Shown: positions 1 through 7,353 of the stretch, piece after piece
How positions within the stretch are numbered: the first letter of the stretch is position 1
Layout of the letters: each line of letters starts with the position of its first letter
Assembly: GCF_040362765.1 (NCBI RefSeq)
Contig: NZ_BAABWK010000002.1
Span: 124,001-188,000, forward strand
Source of the DNA: Pyruvatibacter sp. HU-CL02332
Lineage (GTDB): Bacteria; Pseudomonadota; Alphaproteobacteria; CGMCC-115125
DNA: 64,000 nucleotides
Reading direction: 5' to 3'
Notes under the pieces: generated by a model
Databases searched by the model: none
The model's input: the letters and a program-made list of their open reading frames with translations, nothing else
Told to the model about the DNA's origin: nothing
Program-made: the position numbers and the translations under genes

Positions 1-825
1 TGTGAGGCTCTCAAACACGTCCTTGTTGAAGACAGTCGCAAGGGCAGCACCGGGCTCATGGAAGCCGGGCCAGTAGTAGTATTTGGTGACTTTGTAAAAA
101 CCCTGCGCCAGGTCGTTCCAGGGGCCGACCCATTCGGTTGCGTCGATGGCGCCGGTCTGCAGGGCCTGATAAATGTCCGGACCCGGAAGGCTGACGGCGG
201 CGGCGCCGAGCTGACGGAGCACTTCGCCACCAAGACCCGGCATGCGGATCTTGAGGCCTTTCAAGTCTTCGAGGCTTTCAATGCGTTTGTTGAACCAACC
301 GCCCATCTGCACGCCGGTATTGGCAGACAGAAAGCCCTTGAGGTTGAACTGGGCCGAGAGTTCGTCCCACAGCTCCTGTCCGCCACCGTGGTAGATCCAG
401 GCGGTTAGTTCATTGGCCGTCATGCCGAAGGGGACAGCGGTAAAGAATGAGAACCCGACGGACTTGCCCTGCCAGTAGTACTCAGCCCCATTGTAGCAGT
501 CAGCTGTGCCGGTGGAGACAGCGTCAAAGCACTCAAAGGCTGGGACCAGTTCACCGGCGGCGTAGACCTTGATGGAGACCTGGCCGTCGGTCGCGTCTTC
601 AATGCGTTTGGCGACGCGTTCAGCGGATGTGCCCAGTCCTGGAAAATTCTTCTGCCAGGTCGTCACCATTTTCAACTTGCGCTTGCCGGTCAGAATGGCC
701 GGGCTCGCAGGCGTTGTTTCTGTGCTGGCGGTCGTCGTTGAGGCGTTGTCACAGCCGGCAACAGCCAGCGTAGCGGCAGCGGCACCGGTAACGGCGGCGC
801 CGGTCAGGAAATCCCTGCGTTTCAT
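1..825 (-). CDS. TRAP transporter substrate-binding protein, DctP family (3' end cut by window)
   Basis: Periplasmic solute receptor of a tripartite ATP-independent transporter. It would capture an organic acid (often a keto- or hydroxy-acid) and deliver it to DctQM-type membrane partners. The start at 825 gives MKRRDFLTG, a twin-arginine-like n-region, followed by an Ala-rich h-region and a VAGC lipobox-like cysteine near residue 28. The mature part shows DctP family features: the KMVTTWQKNFPG strand, GAEYYWQGKS, and the AIDATEWVGPWND segment that carries the ligand-binding region. About 275 residues are visible of a usual 350-370, so the C-terminus and the stop codon lie outside the window. 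The membrane partners may also lie to the left. The substrate cannot be named from this sequence. Confidence 0.88.
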   Translation of the reverse strand, partial: MKRRDFLTGAAVTGAAAATLAVAGCDNASTTTASTETTPASPAILTGKRKLKMVTTWQKNFPGLGTSAERVAKRIEDATDGQVSIKVYAAGELVPAFECFDAVSTGTADCYNGAEYYWQGKSVGFSFFTAVPFGMTANELTAWIYHGGGQELWDELSAQFNLKGFLSANTGVQMGGWFNKRIESLEDLKGLKIRMPGLGGEVLRQLGAAAVSLPGPDIYQALQTGAIDATEWVGPWNDLAQGFYKVTKYYYWPGFHEPGAALATVFNKDVFESLT

Positions 826-882
826 CTTAGTCTCCCCGGAGATATTTGACGCGCAGTATAGGGATGGGGAGGCGTGGCGCAA

Positions 883-1662
883 TCAGGCGTTGGAAGTGGT
901 GTCAGACGGAGGTGCGAGGGGTGCCCAGCCATCCATGGTAAGGGCCTCCAGCGGCTGATATTTGGCCTTGTAGGCCATCTTCCGGCAGTCATCTATCCAG
1001 TAGCCCAGATAGACATAGGGCAGACCCATTTCGCGGGCTTTCTTCACATGATCCAAAATCATGTAGCTGCCCAGGCTGCGGGCTGATTCTGATGGGTCGA
1101 AAAAGCTGTACACCATGGACAGACCATCATCGATGACGTCCGTGACGGACGCGCCTACAAGCTTCTGGCGGCCCAGCGGTTCCTGGGTTTCATCGGTCAG
1201 GTCAGACCTGGTCCAGTATTCAAAAATGAGCGTGTCGACGGTGGTCTCTTCCACCATGGCGGAGAAGTCGTCCTCGTCCATGTCCGACATGCCGCCATTG
1301 GCGTGGCGATCCTGAAGGTAGGTGTGCAGCAACTCGAATTGGGGCTCGGTGGCAATCGGCTCACGGGGCACGCGTTCGAGATCCGTGTTCTTCTTGATGA
1401 TGCGGCGTTGAGACGTGGAGGGTGCAAATATATCGACGGGGATGCGAACAGAGACGCAGGCTGAACATCCATCGCAAGCGGGCTTGTAGGCAATGGTCTG
1501 GCTGCGCCTGAAACCGGCACCGGTGAGCATGGAATTGATCGTATTGGCGTCCACATCGAGGAGATGGGTGAACACCTTTCGCTCAAGCTTTCCTTCCAGA
1601 TACGGGCAGGGGGCTTCAGCGGTCAGATAAAATCGCGGGGCGGTTTTGCCCGGGTGTGTCAC
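883..1662 (-). CDS. bpt: Aspartate/glutamate leucyltransferase (Bpt)
   Basis: Cytosolic aminoacyl-tRNA-protein transferase. It adds Leu from Leu-tRNA to proteins with N-terminal Asp or Glu, creating N-degrons for ClpAPS. The 259-residue length is standard for the family. The ATE N-domain cysteines are present as C19 and the CDGCSAC cluster (about residues 63-69), and the C-terminal ATE domain follows with the YLGYWI and KMAYKAKYQPLE motifs. The gene follows the SLC13 permease on the same strand with a gap of about 33 bases, so co-transcription is possible. The leucyl rather than arginyl specificity is inferred from the bacterial Bpt subgroup. Confidence 0.95.
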   Translation of the reverse strand: MTHPGKTAPRFYLTAEAPCPYLEGKLERKVFTHLLDVDANTINSMLTGAGFRRSQTIAYKPACDGCSACVSVRIPVDIFAPSTSQRRIIKKNTDLERVPREPIATEPQFELLHTYLQDRHANGGMSDMDEDDFSAMVEETTVDTLIFEYWTRSDLTDETQEPLGRQKLVGASVTDVIDDGLSMVYSFFDPSESARSLGSYMILDHVKKAREMGLPYVYLGYWIDDCRKMAYKAKYQPLEALTMDGWAPLAPPSDTTSNA

Positions 1663-1695
1663 GTAAGGCTCCGAGTCATGCAGGACATGGTCACT

Positions 1696-3561
1696 CTACA
1701 GACCATAATACCATGGTGCGAAGAGAGAAAAAGCAAGCCACAGAATGATCACCAGTGGCGCGCCTGCCTTCATAAAGTCCGAAAATTTGTAGTGACCCGG
1801 ACCAAGGACCAAGAGGTTGGTCTGGTAGCCCATGGGGGTGGCGAAAGAGCAGTTGGCCGCGAAGATCACAGCATAGACAAAGACCATAGGATCGACGCCT
1901 AGCCCGTTTGCCGTGCTGATGGCGATGGGTACAAACAGAACGGCGGTTGCGTTGTTGCTCAGGACGTTGGTGAGGATGGCCACCAGCAGGAAGAACACGG
2001 ACAGCACCACTGCCGGCCCCAGAGACGCAAACACAGTGATAACCTGCTGGGCGATATAGGTTGCCCCGCCGGTCATTTCCAACGACGTGCCAAGAGCAAG
2101 AGCTGCACCCACCAGCAGGAAAATCTGCCGGTCGATGGCACGTGAACCCTGACGGATGTTGAGGCAGCCTGAGGCGATCATGGCGAAGGCGCCAAGAACG
2201 GCAGCAACGGCAATGGGAACAATGCCAAAGGCAGCTGCTGCGACCGTGCCACCAAGAATGATCTGCGCCTTGCGGGCGTTGCTTAGGTCTGGAATTTCGG
2301 TCGCAGACCACTCAAGCAGCAGGACGTCGCGGCTGGTACGCAGACCGCGCACGCTTTCGCGGGTACCGACAATCAGCAGCACGTCACCGGCCTCAAGACG
2401 TATGTCGCTCATCCGGGCACGGATCATACGGCTGCGGCGCTGAACACCGAGTACGATGCAATCGGTTTCCATCCGGAAACCCGCCTGTTCTACATTGCGA
2501 CCGATAAGGCGCGAGCCCGGGGCAACGATGCTTTCGGCGAGCATGAGGTCGCGAACCGGGCGCTGCTCGTCCCCGTCGTCAGGGTCACTGGGGCCGCCAT
2601 CCTGATGGATCAAGCCCTGAAAAATCTCAGGGTCCTGCTTGAGGGACTCAGTCAGCGTCGCGCGGGTGGCCGCGATGATCAGTGTGTCGCCCGGGCGCAG
2701 AACCAGATCTTCAAAGGGTGGCAGAAATGCATGCTCGCCGCGTTGAACCATGCGGACTGTGATGTTCTTGAGGGCCGGAAACATGCCGCCGGTGGCTTTG
2801 CTTCCAACCATTGGGTGGCCATAGCCCAATTGAAGCTGGGCAATGAACTGTTTGCCTGAGCCTTCCATTTCCTGCGCGAGATTGGCCCGAGAGGGAAGCA
2901 GTCGGGGCAGGATGCCAGCCACATACACAATGCCGACGGCGGCAAGGAACATGCCCGGTATGGTGAAGTCAAAAAAGCCGATGCGGTCCATTCCCGCTCG
3001 CTCGGCAGCACCGGAGGCCAGCAGGTTGGTGGATGACCCGATAAGCGTGGTCATGCCGCCGAGGATCGACGCATAGGAGAGCGGGATCATCATCTTGGAG
3101 GATGAGACCGCTGCCTTGGCTGCAAGGGCACTGACGACCGGGATGAAGATCACGGCGACGGGCGTGTTGTTCATGAAGCCTGAGACAATCAGGACAACCA
3201 CAAGCATGACGCCGAGGGTGAGGTAGGGCGCGCGTGTCGCGTTTGCATTGCTGAGCTGGGCCAGGTCTTCAAGGGCGCCGGTCTGGAACAGGCCCTGACC
3301 GACCACCAGCAGCGCCAACACTGCGATAAGGGCAGGGTCCGCAAACCCGGCCAGCAGCACGCGGGCATCCAGAAGGTTGTTACCAGCGCCAACTTCGACC
3401 GGGAAGATATGGAAAAAGGCAAGCAACCCCGCGACAAGCGCAAGGGATGTCAGCTCAAGGGGAATGTCTTCCGAGGCATAGGCGGCGATGGCCACGATGA
3501 TCGCAGCAAACACCACCCACATCTGCCAGACGTGAGAAAAATCGGCCTCCATAGGCCGCAT
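1696..3561 (-). CDS. SLC13/DASS family permease with two RCK_C (TrkA-C) domains
   Basis: Inner-membrane secondary transporter of the divalent anion:Na+ symporter type. The N-terminal helices (about residues 10-230) and the C-terminal helices (about 430-620) form the two transporter halves. Between them lie two consecutive RCK_C domains of about 80 residues each, recognisable by the paired LRPGDTLIIAATRATL and LEAGDVLLIVGTRES segments. The motif SSTNLLASG, with a matching SNNATAVLF in the second half, corresponds to the substrate/Na+ hairpins of the family. Bacterial relatives with this layout have been linked to sulfate or dicarboxylate uptake, but nothing here fixes the substrate. The gene sits between an RDD gene and bpt on the same strand. 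Confidence 0.88.
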   Translation of the reverse strand: MRPMEADFSHVWQMWVVFAAIIVAIAAYASEDIPLELTSLALVAGLLAFFHIFPVEVGAGNNLLDARVLLAGFADPALIAVLALLVVGQGLFQTGALEDLAQLSNANATRAPYLTLGVMLVVVLIVSGFMNNTPVAVIFIPVVSALAAKAAVSSSKMMIPLSYASILGGMTTLIGSSTNLLASGAAERAGMDRIGFFDFTIPGMFLAAVGIVYVAGILPRLLPSRANLAQEMEGSGKQFIAQLQLGYGHPMVGSKATGGMFPALKNITVRMVQRGEHAFLPPFEDLVLRPGDTLIIAATRATLTESLKQDPEIFQGLIHQDGGPSDPDDGDEQRPVRDLMLAESIVAPGSRLIGRNVEQAGFRMETDCIVLGVQRRSRMIRARMSDIRLEAGDVLLIVGTRESVRGLRTSRDVLLLEWSATEIPDLSNARKAQIILGGTVAAAAFGIVPIAVAAVLGAFAMIASGCLNIRQGSRAIDRQIFLLVGAALALGTSLEMTGGATYIAQQVITVFASLGPAVVLSVFFLLVAILTNVLSNNATAVLFVPIAISTANGLGVDPMVFVYAVIFAANCSFATPMGYQTNLLVLGPGHYKFSDFMKAGAPLVIILWLAFSLFAPWYYGL

Positions 3562-3621
3562 CTAGGCATGGAGGAGGACGAAAGCCAAGCAGCGTTTTTG
3601 CTTGTTTTGTGGGGGAATCTT

Positions 3622-4155
3622 CTAGTGAGAAATCACCTGCGCATCGGGCGGAATGCTGGACGGCGAGTTAATGACAACCGTTCCAATCAGATAGTCATGC
3701 AGACAGCGTCGGCGTTTGTTGAAGAATGGGAACAGGAATAAAATGATGGTCGTTGACCAGGAGAGATAGAACACCAGCGTCTGCAATGCGCCCTGCAGAT
3801 ACTCAGGCCGTGCGCCGTCCCATGTCCGGACCTCGATACCCATGAAGCGCATGCCCGGAGTGGCCGAACTCGGACTGCCAATGGTGAAGGTGAAATAGGC
3901 CAGCCACATAAGCGGCGTTGCAAATGGCAGGGCAGCCCAGGCCAGTCCGAACGTCAAAACGCCAAGCACCACGAAGACAATCGTGAGAAATACGGTGGCG
4001 ACCGCCAGAAGGAGCCAGTCAATGACGAAGGCCATAAAGCGCTTTTTCAGGATACCGTCGAACAGCTCCGGGTAGCGATCCGCATCAATATGGATGGCGT
4101 CGGCACCAGAGGCATCTCGCCAGTGTACCGGACCTGCGCGGTCAACCGTCGTCAT
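3622..4155 (-). CDS. RDD family membrane protein
   Basis: Small integral membrane protein of 177 residues. The RDD domain spans roughly residues 33-160, with three predicted hydrophobic segments (around LLLAVATVFLTIVFVV, WLAYFTFTIG and LVFYLSWSTTIILFLF). The family motif region PGMRFMGIEVRTWDG is present. RDD proteins are of unclear function; some act in ion or compatible-solute transport. The gene is transcribed towards the SLC13 permease, 60 bases upstream of it. RDD next to bpt is a recurrent alphaproteobacterial neighbourhood, here interrupted by the permease. Confidence 0.85.
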   Translation of the reverse strand: MTTVDRAGPVHWRDASGADAIHIDADRYPELFDGILKKRFMAFVIDWLLLAVATVFLTIVFVVLGVLTFGLAWAALPFATPLMWLAYFTFTIGSPSSATPGMRFMGIEVRTWDGARPEYLQGALQTLVFYLSWSTTIILFLFPFFNKRRRCLHDYLIGTVVINSPSSIPPDAQVISH

Positions 4156-4244
4156 TCACGTCTCCTGAAATCCACGTTCGTTAACGTAAAATGGGGACCG
4201 AGAGAACGAAGTGCAATAGGGGCGGTTTAAGAGAGTAGTTTCGC

Positions 4245-5186
4245 CTAGCGCATCTGGCTTGGCGGCAGAACCGGGGCTTCGCGCAGCAACACAATGGAAA
4301 TGCGCCGGTTTGCAGCCATAAACGGGTCTTCCGGGAACAGCGGCTCGGAATCCGACTTGCCGGCAACCTGATAGACGCGATTGCCATCAAGGCCGTTTTC
4401 CATAAGCACACGCCGCGCGGCATTGGCACGCTCGGAGGTGAGTTCCCATGCGGTGTAGTCGTCGCCGGTGCTCATGGGCGTTGAATCGGTATGACCACCG
4501 ATGGTTATGCGGTTGGGAAGCAGATTGAGCGTCTTGCCAATGGCGTCCAGCAGGACCCGGGTGCGCTCGTAAGGCACAGCGCTTTCGGCCGGGAACATGG
4601 ACCGGCCTTCCTGGTCCACAAGCTGGATACGCAGGCCTTCGGGTGTTTCATCAATGATGATGTGCTTGGAAAGCTCTGCGAGTTCCGGCAGATCATTGAG
4701 GCTCTGTCGGATCGACATTTCAGCGCGTGCGAAAGAACGGGCTTCCTGTTTTGCTTCGCCATTGTCGATCAGCAACTGGCTCTCATGAGCCATTTCAGCG
4801 CCATCTTCTTTCTTGTCGCCGATTTGGCCTTCACCAGGTGTCTCGCCCTTGTCCTTGCCTTCGTCTTCCTTCTGTGCCGGCGGGGCGATGGAGACGACAA
4901 CAGCTGTGATCGCGCCGCCTTCCTTGGCACCGCGGCTGTCATGGGCTGTACCGGCGAGAATGCCACCGGAGCCTGAGTTTGAGCGGCTGATGTTTGGGGG
5001 CGCGAAGTAATCTGCCAGCCCGTCTTTTTGCTCGGGCGTGGTCATGGAGATCAGCCACATGAGCAGGAAAAAGGCCATCATGGCGGTCACGAAGTCGGCG
5101 TAGGCGATCTTCCACGCGCCACCGTGGTGGCCGTGTGCGGCTTTCTTGACCCGCTTGATGATGATCGGCTGTTCGTTGCTCGACAT
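4245..5186 (-). CDS. motB: Flagellar motor stator protein MotB
   Basis: Stator subunit anchoring MotA to peptidoglycan and carrying the proton path. It has a cytosolic N-tail rich in Lys/His and a single membrane helix at about residues 30-48 containing YADFVTAMMAFF. D31 there matches the proton-binding Asp of MotB. A hydrophilic linker follows, then a C-terminal OmpA-like domain (about 185-300) with the NRITIGGHTDSTP signature. The 313-residue length is normal. It starts 41 bases after motA on the same strand. No other flagellar gene is visible in the window. Confidence 0.95.
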   Translation of the reverse strand: MSSNEQPIIIKRVKKAAHGHHGGAWKIAYADFVTAMMAFFLLMWLISMTTPEQKDGLADYFAPPNISRSNSGSGGILAGTAHDSRGAKEGGAITAVVVSIAPPAQKEDEGKDKGETPGEGQIGDKKEDGAEMAHESQLLIDNGEAKQEARSFARAEMSIRQSLNDLPELAELSKHIIIDETPEGLRIQLVDQEGRSMFPAESAVPYERTRVLLDAIGKTLNLLPNRITIGGHTDSTPMSTGDDYTAWELTSERANAARRVLMENGLDGNRVYQVAGKSDSEPLFPEDPFMAANRRISIVLLREAPVLPPSQMR

Positions 5187-5227
5187 GTGTGCGCCTTGAT
5201 CCTTCTGGCGTGGCGGTCAGGTGCGGC

Positions 5228-6088
5228 CTAGACAGGCTGCAGCGAGCCTGTGCGTTCTTCGAGTTCAGCAAATGTGGGACGCGTGTCGCTCAGCAGGGCC
5301 TTGCGGCCGAACTCCACAGACACCGCAGGCGGGTATCCGGAGAGATGCGCGAGCAGGGCTGCCTTGATGCACTGGAAGTATTTGGCTTCCGCGTCATAGG
5401 TGTGCTTCAGCGACGCGGTCATCGGCGCAAAGAAGCCATAGGCCACGAACACGCCGAGGAAGGTACCCACAAGGGCACCACCAATGAGCTTACCGAGAAT
5501 TTCCGGCGGTTCGTTGATCGAGCCCATGGTTTTGATCACGCCCAACACGGCGGCCACAATCCCCAGAGCCGGTGTGCCATCTGCCAGCGCCTGCATGGCG
5601 TCGATCAGGTGGTGGCGTTCTTCGTGATGGGTTTCTAGTTCCTCATCAATGAGCGCTTCAAGCTCGTGCGGATTTTCCGTGCCAAGAGTAATCAGCCGGA
5701 TGTAGTCGCAGATGAAATCGACCGCGTGGTGATTGTCCATGACGGTGGGAAACTGTTTGAAGATGTCTGAGTCATGTGGATTTTCCACGTGGGCTTCCAG
5801 CGCCAGGTTGCCCTTGGCCTTGGCCAGCTTGAAGAACTGGAACAGGCAGCTGAGGAGCTCCAGATAGGATTCCTTGTTATAGGGTGATCCCTTCATGAGC
5901 GCGCCCATGGCGCCGCCCATCTGTTTGATGACGTGTCCCGGATTGGCAATGATGAAGGCGCCCATGGCGGCACCCAGAATGATCACGCCTTCGAAGGGCT
6001 GCCAGAGCACATAGAGCTTGCCGCCCATGGCCGCGTAGCCGCCCAGCACGCAGACAAACACAGTAATAATGCCGATAATCAGTTTCAT
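5228..6088 (-). CDS. motA: Flagellar motor stator protein MotA
   Basis: Proton-channel stator component. The 286 residues contain four hydrophobic helices (near residues 1-20, 28-45, about 170-195 and 205-230) and a large cytosolic loop between helices 2 and 3 that carries the charged residues interacting with FliG. The segment GIVAAVLGVIKTMGSI and the following GGALVGTFLGVFVAYGF are typical of TM3/TM4. It is the first gene of a motA-motB pair. The upstream intergenic region carries two CtrA-like near-matches (listed separately). Confidence 0.96.
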   Translation of the reverse strand: MKLIIGIITVFVCVLGGYAAMGGKLYVLWQPFEGVIILGAAMGAFIIANPGHVIKQMGGAMGALMKGSPYNKESYLELLSCLFQFFKLAKAKGNLALEAHVENPHDSDIFKQFPTVMDNHHAVDFICDYIRLITLGTENPHELEALIDEELETHHEERHHLIDAMQALADGTPALGIVAAVLGVIKTMGSINEPPEILGKLIGGALVGTFLGVFVAYGFFAPMTASLKHTYDAEAKYFQCIKAALLAHLSGYPPAVSVEFGRKALLSDTRPTFAELEERTGSLQPV

Positions 6089-6182
6089 CGCGCCGACGGT
6101 CCCAACCGAGTACTACGCCTCCGCACCCTGTGTGCTGAGACTTTTGCTGACATAATCTGAAGGGAAGTGTCCCCAAATCGCG

Positions 6183-6227
6183 TTAACACGCGGTTGAGGT
6201 TGATAAGCGTGGTTAATGCTTTGCTAA
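6183..6227. promoter_or_regulatory. Pair of candidate CtrA-binding sites upstream of motA
   Basis: TTAA-CACGCGG-TTGA at 6183-6197 and TTAA-TGCTTTG-CTAA at 6213-6227 each differ by one base from the TTAA-N7-TTAA box of the master regulator CtrA. Their starts are 30 bp apart, about three helical turns, and lie about 95-140 bp before motA. CtrA commonly controls motility in Alphaproteobacteria. Single near-matches occur by chance, so the pairing and location are the main support. Confidence 0.4.
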
Positions 6228-6316
6228 AGCAGCAGGTTGCCACTAACCAAAGCGTCGCCTAGAACGGCACAAATGCTTGCATTCCCGCCCAACGCCCATC
6301 CTCAGGCAATTCCTTT

Positions 6317-6799
6317 ATGACCGACAATTCTCGAGATTTTCGTAACGCGCTTGGTTGTTTTGCGACCGGTGTCACTGTTGTGACGACACGAAAGGCGGAT
6401 GGCACCCCTGTAGGGATCACCGCCAACTCCTTTTCGTCGGTCTCGCTGGACCCGCCTTTGGTGCTGTGGTGTATCGATAAATCCTCGGACACGCTGGCGG
6501 ATTTTGATGCGGCAGGGCAGTTCGCCATTAATGTTCTGAGTGCTGAAGATATGAATGTCAGCAACGAGATGGCCAAACCGGGCCGTCATTCCATGGAAGA
6601 ACATGTGGGCGGCAAGGGCGCCAAGACGGGGCTTCCTGTGGTGGAGACGGCGCTTGCTACCTTCGAGTGTGACGTGGAGAGCCGCCACGATGCGGGCGAC
6701 CACATCATCATGGTTGGCAGGGTTGTTGGTTTCACCTCCACAACTGAAGGTGACCCGCTGCTCTACTTCCGCAGCAAATATGCGACGGCTGCCAAGTAG
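6317..6799 (+). CDS. Flavin reductase family protein (FMN-binding split barrel)
   Basis: Cytosolic NAD(P)H:flavin oxidoreductase-like protein of 160 residues, the usual size. The N-terminal signature FRNALGCFATGVTVVTT and the flavin-binding GITANSFSSVSLDPPLV segment are clear. These enzymes supply reduced flavin to two-component monooxygenases or act as free flavin reductases. The gene is divergent from motA and convergent with the MarR gene, with stops only 2 bases apart. No monooxygenase partner is adjacent, so the physiological partner is unknown. Confidence 0.92.
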   Translation: MTDNSRDFRNALGCFATGVTVVTTRKADGTPVGITANSFSSVSLDPPLVLWCIDKSSDTLADFDAAGQFAINVLSAEDMNVSNEMAKPGRHSMEEHVGGKGAKTGLPVVETALATFECDVESRHDAGDHIIMVGRVVGFTSTTEGDPLLYFRSKYATAAK

Positions 6800-6801
6800 G
6801 C

Positions 6802-7299
6802 TTATCCGCCGGTTTCGTCTTTCAGCTTTTTGAGATTGTCCCGCATGGCGGTCAGCACTTTGACCGCGTGGGCATAGTCCTTTTTCGATACGCCTTCGAT
6901 GGCGCGGGCGTGGATCATCGTGAACACACCCTGACCCAGAAACTTCACCGAGTGAAAATAGGGCGTGAGCCAGACCTGCTTTGAGCGGCGATCCGTGGGG
7001 TGGGGGCGGCGCTCCACAAGTCCCTGCTGCACCAGTTCATCCACATGGGCTCCGACCGAGACCTTGTGCATGACCATCTCATCGGCCAGCTCGGTCTGGG
7101 TGCGGCCGTCATTTTCCATGAGGAGGGCCACAACGGCTGATTGTCCCCGGCTCATGGGCATTCGACGGTCATATTCACCAGAGAGCAGACGCCCGAATTC
7201 CTGCAGAAGACTGGAAAATGCCAGCGCTTCTTCAATTTCCTTTTGATCCGGACGGGGGCCCGCCAGCGGAAGAGGAATCTTGGTGTCCTGGTCGCTCAT
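6802..7299 (-). CDS. MarR-family transcriptional regulator
   Basis: Winged-helix repressor-like protein. I chose the ATG at 7299 (MSDQDTKIPLPLAG, 165 residues) over the in-frame upstream start at 7338, because the extra 13 residues are not family-like. The winged HTH includes the recognition region TQTELADEMVMHKVSVGAHVDE and the wing with RRPHPTDRRSKQ, the conserved DxRxxx pattern of MarR proteins. It is transcribed away from the penicillin-acylase gene terminus on the same strand, which lies just upstream (stop at 7354), so the two may form one unit. The ligand is unknown. Confidence 0.9.
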   Translation of the reverse strand: MSDQDTKIPLPLAGPRPDQKEIEEALAFSSLLQEFGRLLSGEYDRRMPMSRGQSAVVALLMENDGRTQTELADEMVMHKVSVGAHVDELVQQGLVERRPHPTDRRSKQVWLTPYFHSVKFLGQGVFTMIHARAIEGVSKKDYAHAVKVLTAMRDNLKKLKDETGG

Positions 7300-7353
7300 G
7301 TTCCCACTATACCGACTTGGCGGCGTCGCGGAAAACAAACGCCCGCGCAGGCC

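Noticed and set aside
1691-2311. A 206-codon frame overlapping the SLC13 permease on the same strand
   Set aside because: Cys/Trp/Arg/His-rich translation without a family match; it is an out-of-frame shadow of the permease.
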